DNA of 34,654 bases from Streptomyces sp. ISL-66. GTDB lineage: Bacteria; Actinomycetota; Actinomycetes; Streptomycetales; Streptomycetaceae. The notes under the pieces are model-generated. The model saw nothing but the letters and a program-made list of their open reading frames with translations. It did no database searches and had not been told where the DNA came from. Below, one piece after another: positions 1 through 8,199 of the stretch (positions are counted from its first letter, which is position 1; each line of letters begins with the position of its first letter). The translations under genes and the position numbers were made by a program. The stretch covers positions 1-34,654 of the forward strand of contig NZ_JAGGOW010000197.1 in assembly GCF_018614135.1 (NCBI RefSeq). Reading direction: 5' to 3'.

Positions 1-1052
1 GGGGCGCCCTGCGTGCCGGAGGCGGTGGGCGCGGCCGGCGTCGTGGGCGTGGCCGGCGCGCCCGGGGCGGCCGATGTGCTCGGGCCGGTCAGTCCGGTCG
101 GGCCGGTCGGGCCCGTCGGGTCGGTCGTGGCCGTGGGGGATTCCGGGACGCAGGTGATCTCGTCACGCGGGGTGTAGTGCGTACGGAACGTCTCCCGGCC
201 GACCTCCTGGCCGCCCCGGACGAAGACGCGACCCACGGAGACGTCGAAGCCTTCCAGCGGGGTCTGCGCCTCGCAGGTGGGGCCGGCGACCGTGCGCTTG
301 GTCGGCGGCGTGACGTGCGTGCGCGGACCCTTGGTCGCGCGTATCTCGTCGTACCGCTTCGTTCCGAGCAGGCTGATGGTCACCGAGGTGTCGTTCGACG
401 CGGCCCGGATGGTGACGGGGTGGCCGGAGTCGTTCTGCCAGCGCAGGTCGAGGGCGCCCCAGGCGACGGTGGCCTCCCGGCCTTCGGGGTACCGCTCGAT
501 GTAGAAGGAGTGGGCCCCGTGCTCCACGGGCTTCAGGCCCGCGAAGAACATGGCGTTGTACATGGTCGTCGCGACCGCCGAGACGCCGCCGCCGGGAGAC
601 TTCACGTAGCGGCCGTCGTTGATCATGATGCCGTCGACGAAGCCGTTCTCCTCGGTCCGCTCGCCCACGGCTTGGTTGAAGCTCCAGGTCTCGCCCGGGC
701 GGACCACGGCGCCGTTGATCAGCTCGACGGCGCGCGCGATGTTGTGGGTGCGGTAGGAGGCGGCCGGGAACCCCACGGTGAAGGACGAGAGCTGCTGCCG
801 GGTCTCGCCGACGGCCTTGCCGGAGGTCGTGCCGTGCGCCGCGCCTTGCGCCGTGCCTTGGGCCGTGCCTTGGGTCGTCCCCGGTGTCCTGCCCGGGCCC
901 TGCGCCGCGCCGCGGCCGTCCTCGACGCCGGCGGGCCGGTCGTCGGCGGCCGCGGAACCGGCGGCGACGCCGGTGAGAGCGAGTACGGCGGCCACCGCCG
1001 CCGACGTCAGGGCCGTCCGCGTGGTGACCGTCCGGCCGTGTGCCCGTCGCAT
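1..1052 (-). CDS. VanW-family secreted protein (partial, C-terminus off window)
   Basis: At least 350 residues are in the window and there is no stop before the left edge. The ATG at 1052 follows GGGAGAG five bases upstream. A short basic stretch and an alanine-rich hydrophobic segment (about residues 8-36, ending VAAGSAAA) look like a Sec signal peptide, followed by a Gln/Gly/Thr-rich linker. The central part carries the VanW pattern: SFNQAVGERT, then a GGGVSAVATTMYNA segment, then HSFYIERYPEGREATVAWG. VanW proteins occur in some glycopeptide-resistance clusters and widely in actinobacteria; their biochemical role is unknown. The cysteine usual in the GGGxCQVSTTLYN core is absent here. The visible end is a Pro/Thr/Gly tail with collagen-like GPT triplets, probably a wall-spanning or disordered stalk. 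Family assignment is firm; function is not known. Confidence 0.85.
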   Translation of the reverse strand, partial: MRRAHGRTVTTRTALTSAAVAAVLALTGVAAGSAAADDRPAGVEDGRGAAQGPGRTPGTTQGTAQGTAQGAAHGTTSGKAVGETRQQLSSFTVGFPAASYRTHNIARAVELINGAVVRPGETWSFNQAVGERTEENGFVDGIMINDGRYVKSPGGGVSAVATTMYNAMFFAGLKPVEHGAHSFYIERYPEGREATVAWGALDLRWQNDSGHPVTIRAASNDTSVTISLLGTKRYDEIRATKGPRTHVTPPTKRTVAGPTCEAQTPLEGFDVSVGRVFVRGGQEVGRETFRTHYTPRDEITCVPESPTATTDPTGPTGPTGLTGPSTSAAPGAPATPTTPAAPTASGTQGA

Positions 1053-1223
1053 GTCTCTCCCTGTCGCCTTGGAATGTCGGTCCGGTGCCGGGAGCCGCTG
1101 CCCGAAAACCGGGAGCGGGCCAGGAGCCGGGAACAATTCTGGGCGATTTTCACCCAAAAAGGCGGTAAATGTGCTGATCCTCACCAGAACGGCTTGATCA
1201 TTCCGTGACCAGGACCAGAGGGA
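1053..1223. promoter_or_regulatory. Intergenic region upstream of the VanW gene
   Basis: This 171-base gap contains the only AT-richer patch nearby (about 1130-1200), which is the likely place for the promoter of the leftward VanW gene. I could not fix a convincing -35/-10 pair. No hairpin terminator for the preceding MFS gene is obvious. Confidence 0.35.
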
Positions 1224-2585
1224 CTACAGGACCGAGCGGATGCGGCGGACCAGGACGGATCCCGCGAGGGCCAGACCGCCCGCGAGGGCGTACAGGGCCG
1301 GATATCCGCCGAGGTGCGTGACGACCGGGGCCGCGATCACCGGGGCCAGGACCTGCGGCATCGAGTTGGCGATGTTGATCACGCCCAGGTCCCTGCCCCG
1401 GTCCTCCGCGGTCGGCAGCACGTCCGTGAGCAGGGCGAAGTCCACCGCCGTGTAGACGCCGAAGCCGAGGCCGAGGACGAGCGAGGCGACGAGCGCGCCG
1501 GTCCACGTCTGCCAGACGGCGAGCAGCAGCGTGGCGGCGGCGATGACCAGTCCCGACCGGATGACGTAGGACTTGCGGCGGCCGCTGCGGTCCGAGCGGA
1601 TGCCGCTGATCACCACCGTGGAGAGCAGGGCGAGCGCGTTGAGCGCCGTGAGGATCAGTACGCCGGTGTCCGCGTCGCCCTCGTAGCGCACGGCATCGGT
1701 CAGGTAGTAGAGCAGGTACATCGTGCTGATCGAGTACGACAGGTTCATCAGGAACCGGGTGAGCCAGGCCCAGCCGAAATCGGGGTGGCGGCGCGGGTCG
1801 ATCCAGAAGCCGGTGAGGAAGGTCCGCCACCCGAAGACGGGCCGGGCGGCCGGGGCGAGCACCGAGTCGCGCCGCATCAGCGCGTACGGCACGGCCGCGA
1901 GCACCGAGAACGCCGCGCAGGCCAGGTAGCCCGCGGTGATCCCGCCCGCGACCGTGGCCAGCGCCGTACCGACCAGGATGCCGACGACTTGGGAGACGCC
2001 GAGCCAGCCGCCGACCAGGCCGCGCTGCCGGGGCGGGACCTGGTCGGGGACGGCCGCGGTGAGTGCGGCGAAGGCCGCGTTGAGGGCCAGCTGGACCAGA
2101 CACCAGCCCGCGATCACGGCGGTGACGCTCGCCGCCAGGGAAAGGACCACCAGGCCGGCGGCCCCGCCCGCCACCCCGGCGACCACCCAGGGGATCCGGC
2201 GGCCCGCGCGCGCCGTCGTACGGTCGGACAGCGCTCCGAAGACGGGATTGGCGACCATCGAGACGGCCGCTCCCAGTCCTGTCACCAGGGCGAGGGTGGA
2301 CGCCTTGTGGTCCGGGGCGAGTTGCTCGGCCTGGCGGGCCAGGAGCAGTTGCAGCGGGCCGAACCATCCGACCCACACCCCGAGGTTGGCGAGCGACAGG
2401 GCGCCGACCCATCCGCCGCCGGGCGCGGGGTCCGCTTCCGCGGTATCTCCGATGCCCCCGGCATCCCCGATACCCCCGGTGTCCCCGACGTCCCCACCCC
2501 CGACACCCCCGACACCCCCGACACCCCCGACACCCCCGACACCCCCGACACCCCCGGCATCCGGGGCCTGCGGACCGGCGGTCAC
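1224..2585 (-). CDS. MFS sugar permease with Gly-Gly-Val repeat N-terminus
   Basis: A 453-residue major facilitator transporter with about 12 hydrophobic segments, probably importing a sugar or glycoside across the membrane. I chose the GTG at 2585 because it overlaps the stop of the upstream beta-glucosidase gene as GTGA and is preceded by AGGA; this implies translational coupling. After a short N-terminus, six Gly-Gly-Val triplets and a Gly/Asp/Ile stretch (residues about 11-50) precede the first membrane segment, an unusual leader. The loop NPVFGALSDRTTARAGRR is the MFS signature between helices 2 and 3; VINIANSMPQVLAPV recurs in the paralogue at 9471-10727. Such SLC45-like permeases commonly sit beside GH1 enzymes, so uptake of a beta-glucoside is inferred, not shown. 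Confidence 0.88.
   Translation of the reverse strand: MTAGPQAPDAGGVGGVGGVGGVGGVGGVGGGDVGDTGGIGDAGGIGDTAEADPAPGGGWVGALSLANLGVWVGWFGPLQLLLARQAEQLAPDHKASTLALVTGLGAAVSMVANPVFGALSDRTTARAGRRIPWVVAGVAGGAAGLVVLSLAASVTAVIAGWCLVQLALNAAFAALTAAVPDQVPPRQRGLVGGWLGVSQVVGILVGTALATVAGGITAGYLACAAFSVLAAVPYALMRRDSVLAPAARPVFGWRTFLTGFWIDPRRHPDFGWAWLTRFLMNLSYSISTMYLLYYLTDAVRYEGDADTGVLILTALNALALLSTVVISGIRSDRSGRRKSYVIRSGLVIAAATLLLAVWQTWTGALVASLVLGLGFGVYTAVDFALLTDVLPTAEDRGRDLGVINIANSMPQVLAPVIAAPVVTHLGGYPALYALAGGLALAGSVLVRRIRSVL
2502..2555. repeat. Six perfect tandem 9-bp units inside the MFS gene
   Basis: GACACCCCC is repeated six times without error (2502-2510 through 2547-2555). On the coding strand each unit reads GGG GGT GTC, giving Gly-Gly-Val. 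Unit gain or loss keeps the frame. The coding strand also has runs of five G spaced by TGTC, a G-quadruplex pattern close to the start codon. Confidence 0.95.
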
Positions 2586-3949
2586 CTGCCCGTCCTGATC
2601 AGGTCGCGGTACCAGGCGTACGACTCCTTGGGGGTCCGCGCGAGCGTCTCGTAGTCGACGTGGACGAGCCCGAAGCGCTGCCGGTAGCCCTCCGCCCATT
2701 CGAAGTTGTCGAGGATCGACCAGATGAAGTAGCCGCGGACGTCGGCCCCTTCGGCCATGGCCTGGTGCAGGGCGCGGAGGTGGCCCTCGTGATAGGCGAT
2801 CCGGCGCGCGTCATCGATCCTGCCCGTTCCCGGGTCCGGACCGTCGCCGTACGAGCAGCCGTTCTCGGTGATGTACAGGGGCGGCAGCCGGTCCCCGTAG
2901 CGTTCGCGCAGGGTGGCGAGCAGCTCGCGCAGCCCGTCCGGGACCACCGGCCAGTCGTAGTCGGTGCGTTCGTACCCCTCGATCTCCCGGATGCCGAAGG
3001 GGAGTCCGGAGGGGATCTCGATCCCGCCGAAGGCGGAGGCGCCGGCCGGGGCCGGGGCGCCGATGAGCATCGGGTTGTAGTAGTTGACCCCGTACCAGTC
3101 CAGCGGGGCCGAGATCGTCTTGAGGTCCTGCGCCACCGGTCCCGGCAGGAGGGAGTCCAGGCCGTCCGGGTAGGCGCCGGTCAGGATCGGGTCGGCGAAG
3201 AGGCGGTTGGTGAGCGTGTCGTACAACTCGGCGGCGGAGCGGTCCTCGTCGCTGTCGCCGGCGGCCCAGACGGGGCTGTGCGAGGCGGCTATGCCGATCC
3301 GGCGGGCGCCGGCCGCGCGCAGGGCCTGTACGCCCAGTCCGTGGGCCAGGAGCTGGTGGTGGGCCGCGGGCAGGGCGTCGAAGACGAGCTGCTTGCCGGG
3401 GGCGTGTTCGCCGAGGCCGTAGCCGAGGAGGGTGACTTCGGCGGGCTCGTTGATGGTGATCCACATGGGTACGCGGTCGGCGAGGCGCTCCGCGACCACC
3501 GAGGCGTACGCCGCGAACCGTTCGGCGGTGTCGCGCTCCAGCCAGCCGCCCCGCTCCTCCAGGGCGAGCGGGGTGTCCCAGTGGAAGAGGGTGGGCACCG
3601 GGGCGATGCCCGCGGCGCACAGTTCGTCGACGAGCCGGTCGTAGAAGTCCAGCCCCGCGCGGTTGACCCGGCCGCGCCCTTCGGGCAGCACGCGGGACCA
3701 GGAGACCGAGAACCGGTAGGCGTCGACGCCCAGTTCGCCCATCAGCGCGACGTCCTCGTGGTAGCGGCGGTAGTGGTCGGTGGCCACGTCCGCGTGCGAG
3801 CCGTCCTTGACGCGCCCCTGCTCCTTGGTGAAGGCGTCCCAGGAGGAGGGCCCCCGGCCGTCGGCCGTGACCGATCCCTCGATCTGGAACGCGGAGGCGG
3901 AGACTCCCCAGAGGAAGGCGGCCGGGAACTGAGGTACGGGCGCTGTCAT
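2582..3949 (-). CDS. GH1 family beta-glucosidase
   Basis: A 455-residue cytoplasmic glycoside hydrolase of family 1, the usual length, with no signal peptide. It should release glucose (or a related sugar) from beta-glucosides by the retaining mechanism. The family start FPAAFLWGVSASAFQIEG is present. The acid/base Glu lies in TINEP (E168) and the nucleophile Glu in YITENG (E362). The ATG at 3949 is the first in-frame start, and the 3' end overlaps the GTG of the MFS permease gene, so hydrolase and transporter form an operon. A LacI-type half-palindrome lies about 150 bases upstream (4098-4109), which suggests control by the repressor at 5217-6236. Substrate specificity within GH1 cannot be read from the sequence. 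Confidence 0.95.
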   Translation of the reverse strand: MTAPVPQFPAAFLWGVSASAFQIEGSVTADGRGPSSWDAFTKEQGRVKDGSHADVATDHYRRYHEDVALMGELGVDAYRFSVSWSRVLPEGRGRVNRAGLDFYDRLVDELCAAGIAPVPTLFHWDTPLALEERGGWLERDTAERFAAYASVVAERLADRVPMWITINEPAEVTLLGYGLGEHAPGKQLVFDALPAAHHQLLAHGLGVQALRAAGARRIGIAASHSPVWAAGDSDEDRSAAELYDTLTNRLFADPILTGAYPDGLDSLLPGPVAQDLKTISAPLDWYGVNYYNPMLIGAPAPAGASAFGGIEIPSGLPFGIREIEGYERTDYDWPVVPDGLRELLATLRERYGDRLPPLYITENGCSYGDGPDPGTGRIDDARRIAYHEGHLRALHQAMAEGADVRGYFIWSILDNFEWAEGYRQRFGLVHVDYETLARTPKESYAWYRDLIRTGR

Positions 3950-4097
3950 GCGGACTCGCTTCGGTCGGGGGAGCGCGGATCCCCGCCACGGGTGCGGGGA
4001 GGCGCCGTCGGCACGGTGCTCACGGCACTTTCGGGTCCCCGGCCCCGCCCTGTCAATGGAAAGTGAACAACCCTCAACTTTGACGGCATCCGCACCG

Positions 4098-4109
4098 TGG
4101 CTCGTGTAA
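4098..4109. promoter_or_regulatory. Probable LacI operator variant upstream of beta-glucosidase
   Basis: TGGCTCGTGTAA matches the palindrome TTACACGTGTAA at 9 of 12 positions and shares the strong CGTGTAA half. It lies in the divergent region between the beta-glucosidase and esterase genes, 65 bases from the perfect site. Confidence 0.45.
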
Positions 4110-4138
4110 CTGGCGGGGAACTGGGAGTGGCCGTGCTC

Positions 4139-4168
4139 TTGTGATCCGCGGAAGAGCCTCGCTAGAGT
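4139..4168 (+). promoter_or_regulatory. Predicted promoter of the esterase gene
   Basis: TTGTGA (4139-4144) and TAGAGT (4163-4168) are separated by 18 bases, a reasonable vegetative sigma-factor promoter. The operator at 4174-4185 would then cover the transcription start, which is the geometry expected for repression. Confidence 0.5.
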
Positions 4169-4173
4169 TGTGA

Positions 4174-4185
4174 TTACACGTGTAA
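4174..4185. promoter_or_regulatory. Perfect 12-bp palindromic operator TTACACGTGTAA
   Basis: A perfect palindrome with a central CG, typical of LacI-family operators. It lies between the predicted -10 box and the start codon of the esterase gene. Related sites occur at 4098, 6305, 9160 and 9283, all next to sugar-utilisation genes or the repressor gene itself. Confidence 0.75.
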
Positions 4186-4217
4186 CGCAGAAAGCCGCCC
4201 AGATGGGAAGGACCGCA

Positions 4218-5174
4218 ATGACTCAATCGCTCCCTGCCGCCGTCGACATGGCCGACATGACCTGGCCGCCTCCGCCGTACCGGGCTCCGGTGCCGGCGGT
4301 GACGGGTGCGGACGGGATCCGGTGTTTCGACGGGATCACGTACGCGACGACCGCTGGTTACCGTCCGAGGTTGTTGGACGTGCGCGTTCCGGCGGGTGAG
4401 GGACCGTTCCCGGCGGTGGTGTGGGTTCATGGCGGGGGGTGGCTGGATGGTGACCGGCGTTATCCGCCGCCGACGGTGGCGGTGGAGCTGTTGCACGGGG
4501 CGGTGCTGGGGGCGGGCCTGGCGCTGGTGTCGATCGATTACCGGCACAGTCTGGAGGCGCCGTTCCCCGCGCAGCTCCACGACGTGAAGGCGGCGATCCG
4601 TTACGTGCGCACGTTCGCGGGGGTGCTGGGGATCGATCCGGAGCGGATCGGGGTGTGGGGCGAGTCGGCGGGCGGACACCTCGCGGCGCTGGCCGGGCTC
4701 GTGGGCCCGGACACCCCCGGTGGTGCGGTGCTGGAGGGCGCGCAGGGCGTGGGGGCCGGTGAGACGGGTGTGCGGGCGGTCGTGGACTGGTACGGCGTCT
4801 GCGACCTGGTCTCCCTGGCCGGTCACCCGCTGCCGCAGATGCCCGGCGGGACCGACTTCCCGAATCCCTACGAAGCCCTCCTGGGCGCCTCGGTCGCGCA
4901 GCGCCCCGACCTGGCACGGGCCGCGAGCCCGGTCACCTACGCCACGCCCGGCTCGAACCCGCCGCCGTTCCTCCTGGTCCACGGAACCCGGGACGGGCTG
5001 GTCCCCTACAGCCAGAGCGAGCAGCTCGCCCACGCCCTCACCCGGGCCGGCGGCGACGTCACCCTCACCCCCGTCGAAGACGCCGACCACATCTTCCTCG
5101 GCTCACCCGACATCCAACAGATCGTCACCGACAGCGTCGCCTTCCTCGCCCGACACCTCGACGCGGGCGCCTGA
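4218..5174 (+). CDS. Alpha/beta-hydrolase, acetyl-esterase / BD-FAE type
   Basis: A 318-residue carboxylesterase-like enzyme of the hormone-sensitive-lipase/BD-FAE group, without a signal peptide. The oxyanion-hole motif HGGGW is at 71-75, the nucleophile elbow GESAGG has S150, and the acid and base are probably D259 (GTRDGLVP) and H291 (DADHIF). I place the start at the ATG at 4218, which has GGGAAGGA upstream; the frame stays open back to 4170, but that would put the operator inside the gene. It likely removes acyl or acetyl groups from imported glycosides before or after the beta-glucosidase acts; that is inferred from the neighbourhood. It faces the LacI gene tail to tail with 42 bases between. 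Confidence 0.88.
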   Translation: MTQSLPAAVDMADMTWPPPPYRAPVPAVTGADGIRCFDGITYATTAGYRPRLLDVRVPAGEGPFPAVVWVHGGGWLDGDRRYPPPTVAVELLHGAVLGAGLALVSIDYRHSLEAPFPAQLHDVKAAIRYVRTFAGVLGIDPERIGVWGESAGGHLAALAGLVGPDTPGGAVLEGAQGVGAGETGVRAVVDWYGVCDLVSLAGHPLPQMPGGTDFPNPYEALLGASVAQRPDLARAASPVTYATPGSNPPPFLLVHGTRDGLVPYSQSEQLAHALTRAGGDVTLTPVEDADHIFLGSPDIQQIVTDSVAFLARHLDAGA

Positions 5175-5216
5175 GCCTCGGCCGGGGGCAGTATGCCCGC
5201 ATGTCGACGTACGCCC

Positions 5217-6236
5217 CTACGAGGTCTCGCGGTGGACCAGGATCGGCTCGATCTCGGGCACGGGGGCGGTCGTACCCGTCTCGATCAGCTCGTGCACGGC
5301 GTCCGCGACCCGGGCGGGCGCCACCAGTGCCAGGCGGATCGATGTCAGCGCGGGTTGCTGGAGGGCGGAGGGGACCAGGTCGTCGCAGCCCACGATCGCC
5401 ACGTCGCCCGGTACGGCGATTCCCTCGGCCCGGAAGGCGTGCAGCAGCAGGGCCGCGTACTCGTCGTTGTAGGCGAACACGGCGTCCAGGCCGAGGCTCG
5501 GCCAGCGCCGGGCGAGGGCGGTCGCGGACTCCCGGGTGTAGGCGAGGTCCAGCGGGGTCACGGTGGCCATGTGCCGGGCGGTGACCGACTCGGCGCCGGC
5601 GAGGCGCGGACGGGCGAGGGTGCCGAGGCCGCGCTCCTGCGGCATGACCACGCCGATGCGGGTCCGGCCGCGGGCGATCAGGTGCTCGGCGGCCGTGGCG
5701 CCGATGCGGGCGTGGTCGAAGCCGATGGTGTGCACGCCCGGTACGGGATGGGCCGCGAAGGCGAGCAGGCCGCGCACCCCGGCGCGGCGCAGCAGCTCCG
5801 CGGCCTGCGGGGTGAACCGGTCCCCGTCGAGGGCGATGACGGCCGCGGGGCGCAGCTCGGCCCAGGCGCGGGCGGCGGAAAGGGGGTCGGCGAAGCGCCC
5901 GGCGTGCAGGACGGCGGTGTAGCCGTGCCGGTCCAGCTCGCTGTGCAGATCGTCGACCCAGTCGCTGACGAGGCGGCCGACGGCGGAGATCGAGGCGGGC
6001 ATCAGCACGAGGTTGCTGCGCCCGGCGCGCAGGGACCGGGCTGCGGCGTGGGGCACGTAGCCGAGCTGACGGGCGGCGGCGAGGACGCGCGTACGGGTGG
6101 AATCGCTGACGCGGTGGCCCTGGGTGTCGTTGAGGACGAAGGAGACCGTGGCGCGGGACACCCCGGCGAGCCGGGCCACGTCGGCGCTGGTGACGGACGC
6201 GGCCACGGGTGCGGGAGCAGGAGTGTCTGTGGCCAT
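5217..6236 (-). CDS. LacI-family transcriptional repressor
   Basis: A 339-residue regulator from the ATG at 6236, which has GAGGA five bases upstream; a GTG at 6266 in the same frame would add ten residues. The N-terminal helix-turn-helix SVTSADVARLAGVSRATVSFVLN (split here around residue 25) covers 14-36, followed by the hinge region LGYVPHAAARSLRAG with the conserved Leu. The rest is a periplasmic-binding-like ligand domain ending in the usual TSIRLALVAPARVADA segment. The presumed ligand is a sugar from the local pathway. The variant operator at 6305-6316 lies upstream of its start, so autoregulation is likely. Presumed targets are the beta-glucosidase/MFS operon, the esterase and the second MFS gene. 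Confidence 0.92.
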   Translation of the reverse strand: MATDTPAPAPVAASVTSADVARLAGVSRATVSFVLNDTQGHRVSDSTRTRVLAAARQLGYVPHAAARSLRAGRSNLVLMPASISAVGRLVSDWVDDLHSELDRHGYTAVLHAGRFADPLSAARAWAELRPAAVIALDGDRFTPQAAELLRRAGVRGLLAFAAHPVPGVHTIGFDHARIGATAAEHLIARGRTRIGVVMPQERGLGTLARPRLAGAESVTARHMATVTPLDLAYTRESATALARRWPSLGLDAVFAYNDEYAALLLHAFRAEGIAVPGDVAIVGCDDLVPSALQQPALTSIRLALVAPARVADAVHELIETGTTAPVPEIEPILVHRETS

Positions 6237-6304
6237 GACGTTCCTCGACGCTCCTTTGGTCGGCACGGTGGCCTTCTCTTCGGATTTTTCGAACCCTTTG
6301 AAGG

Positions 6305-6316
6305 TTACACGAGTTA
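6305..6316. promoter_or_regulatory. Probable LacI operator variant upstream of the repressor gene
   Basis: TTACACGAGTTA matches TTACACGTGTAA at 10 of 12 positions. It lies about 70 bases upstream of the repressor start codon, in the AT-rich stretch of the gap, consistent with autoregulation. Confidence 0.6.
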
Positions 6317-6398
6317 GATCAACCGAGCGCGGGCCCGCCCGGATGTACGCCAGGCCCCGACGGCGGCTCGACCGGGGCCCGTGACCTGGGAAAGCCGC

Positions 6399-7502
6399 CT
6401 ACGGCGTCGCGGGAAGCGTGACCGTGACGAGGAGACCTCCGGCTGGGCGGGGGACGAGGTCGAGGGTCCCTTCGTGGGCGCGGACGATGCTGTGCACGAT
6501 GGCCAGCCCGAGACCGGCGGCGGCGTGCTCGTCGGTGCGCACGCGTTCCGTTCCGCGCCGGAAGGGTTCGGTGAGGGTCGGTACCACTTCCGGTGGGAGC
6601 GGACGGCCCGTGTTCTCGACCCGCAGCACGCTCGTGTCGCCGTGCGCCTCGGTGTGGACCGTCACGGTGCCGCCACCGGCGGGGCAGTTGTGGACGATGG
6701 CGTTCTGGACGAGGTTCGTGACCATCCGCAGCAGGAGCTCCGCGGAGCCGCTGGTCCGGGCGGCCCCGCCGGTGACGTCCAGCGTGATCCGGCGCTGCTC
6801 GGCTAGGGGAAGCAGCGTTTCGGCGGCTTCTTCGGCGATGAGGGAGAGGTCGACGCTCTCGCGGGTGAAGTTTCCGCGGTCGCCGCGGCCCAGGAGCAGG
6901 AGGGCCTCGGTGAGGTCGATCGCCCGCGTGTTGACGGCGTGCAGGCGTTCGATGAGTTCGTCCCGGTCCCGGGTGGGGTCCTTGCGGGCGACGTCGAGGA
7001 GCGTCCGCGAGATCGCCAGCGGGGTGCGCAGTTCGTGGGAGGCGTTCGCGGCGAACCGCTGCTGCTCGGCGACGTGGGACTCGAGCCGTGCGAGCATCGA
7101 GTCGAACGCGTCGGAGAGTTCACGGAATTCGTCCTGGCGGCCCTTCATGCGGATCCGGTGGGACAGCGACCGGTTGCCGGCCGTCCGGGCCGCATCCGCG
7201 ATCTGTGTGAGGGGTGCGAGCATCCGGCCGGCGAGGATCCAGCCTCCTGCCAGGCCGAGCACCAGGAGGAACGCCAGGACCGCGGCTGCTCTCGGCGCGA
7301 AGACGCGCAGGAGGTTGGACCGGATGGGGAAGACGCCGGGTGTGGCCGTGCCGGAGGGGACGATGAGCGTCGCACGCTCGGGGACGTAACGCAGGAGGAA
7401 CACCCACACCGCGCCGAGCAGCAGGACGCCGGCGAGCATGAGGAATCCGGCGTAGCTGAGGGTGAGCTTGGAGCGGACGCTCAACCCGGGCGCCCTATCC
7501 AC
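6399..7502 (-). CDS. Sensor histidine kinase (CutS-like, HAMP type)
   Basis: A 367-residue membrane kinase. The GTG start at 7502 follows GGGAGGAG and overlaps the end of the response regulator gene by eight bases. Two membrane helices (about 15-37 and 71-92) enclose a short outside loop of about 33 residues, followed by HAMP, the H-box ASHELRTPL (phospho-acceptor H156), the N-box LVQNAIVHN (N267) and the G2 box GLGLAIVHS. The G1 box is atypical (VENTGRPLPPE instead of DxGxG). The small sensor loop suggests sensing in or near the membrane. Its partner is the OmpR-type regulator just upstream. Order and size recall Streptomyces CutRS, but orthology is not proven. Confidence 0.9.
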   Translation of the reverse strand: MDRAPGLSVRSKLTLSYAGFLMLAGVLLLGAVWVFLLRYVPERATLIVPSGTATPGVFPIRSNLLRVFAPRAAAVLAFLLVLGLAGGWILAGRMLAPLTQIADAARTAGNRSLSHRIRMKGRQDEFRELSDAFDSMLARLESHVAEQQRFAANASHELRTPLAISRTLLDVARKDPTRDRDELIERLHAVNTRAIDLTEALLLLGRGDRGNFTRESVDLSLIAEEAAETLLPLAEQRRITLDVTGGAARTSGSAELLLRMVTNLVQNAIVHNCPAGGGTVTVHTEAHGDTSVLRVENTGRPLPPEVVPTLTEPFRRGTERVRTDEHAAAGLGLAIVHSIVRAHEGTLDLVPRPAGGLLVTVTLPATP

Positions 7503-8190
7503 GCTCTCCTCCCGCCTCTCCGGCCTCCGGTTGCGTCTCGATGCGGTAGCCGACGCCCGTCACCGTGGCGATGACCGATGGTTCGCCGAGCCGCTTGCGC
7601 AGTGCGGAGACGGTGATGCGCACGGCGTTGGTGAGCGGGTCGGCGTTCTCGTCCCAGGCCCGTTCCAGCAGCTCTTCGGCGCTGACGACCCCGCCTTCGG
7701 CGGCGATGAGGACTTCCAGCACGGCGAACTGTTTGCGGGTGAGGGCGACGTAGCGTCCGTCGCGGAAGACCTCCCGGCGGAAGGGGTCGAGCCGAAGGCC
7801 CGCGATCTCGCGGACCGGGGGCCGGGCGTACCCGCGTCTGCGGTCGAGCGCCCTCAGCCGCAGGACGAGCTCCCGCAGCTCGAACGGTTTGGTGAGGTAG
7901 TCGTCGGCGCCGAGCTCGAACCCCGCAGCCTTGTCGTCGATCCGGTCGGCGGCGGTCAGCATCAGGATCGGGATCCCGCTGCCGGAGGCGACGATGCGCC
8001 GGGCGACCTCGTCGCCGGAGGGGCCCGGGATGTCGCGGTCGAGGACCGCGAGGTCGTAGGAGTTGACGCTGAGCAGTTCCAGGGCGGAGTCACCGTCGCC
8101 GGCGATGTCGGCGGCGATCGCCTCCAGCCGCAGGCCGTCACGGACGGCTTCGGCCAGGTAGGGCTCGTCCTCCACGATCAGTACGCGCAT
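7495..8190 (-). CDS. OmpR-family response regulator (CutR-like)
   Basis: A 231-residue two-domain regulator. The receiver domain (1-120) has the acidic pocket VEDE, phospho-acceptor D51 in VLDRD, T79 and K101 in LTKPF. The C-terminal winged helix (about 125-221) has the DNA-recognition pattern ALTRKQFAVLEVL and VRITVSALRKRLG, and ends with GVGYRI. The start ATG at 8190 lies 10 bases after the VanZ-like stop, so vanZ-like, regulator and kinase probably form one transcript. The target genes are not visible; control of its own operon, including the VanZ-like protein, is a reasonable inference. Confidence 0.93.
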   Translation of the reverse strand: MRVLIVEDEPYLAEAVRDGLRLEAIAADIAGDGDSALELLSVNSYDLAVLDRDIPGPSGDEVARRIVASGSGIPILMLTAADRIDDKAAGFELGADDYLTKPFELRELVLRLRALDRRRGYARPPVREIAGLRLDPFRREVFRDGRYVALTRKQFAVLEVLIAAEGGVVSAEELLERAWDENADPLTNAVRITVSALRKRLGEPSVIATVTGVGYRIETQPEAGEAGGERG

Positions 8191-8199
8191 GTCGGAAGC

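Noticed and set aside
1053..1200. A riboswitch (cyclic di-AMP type) in front of the VanW gene
   Set aside because: Such switches precede some streptomycete wall-protein genes, but I could not find the conserved core segments and the leader seems too short.
5175..5216. Terminator between the esterase and LacI genes
   Set aside because: Only a GGGC/GCCC mini-stem is present, too small to support a call.
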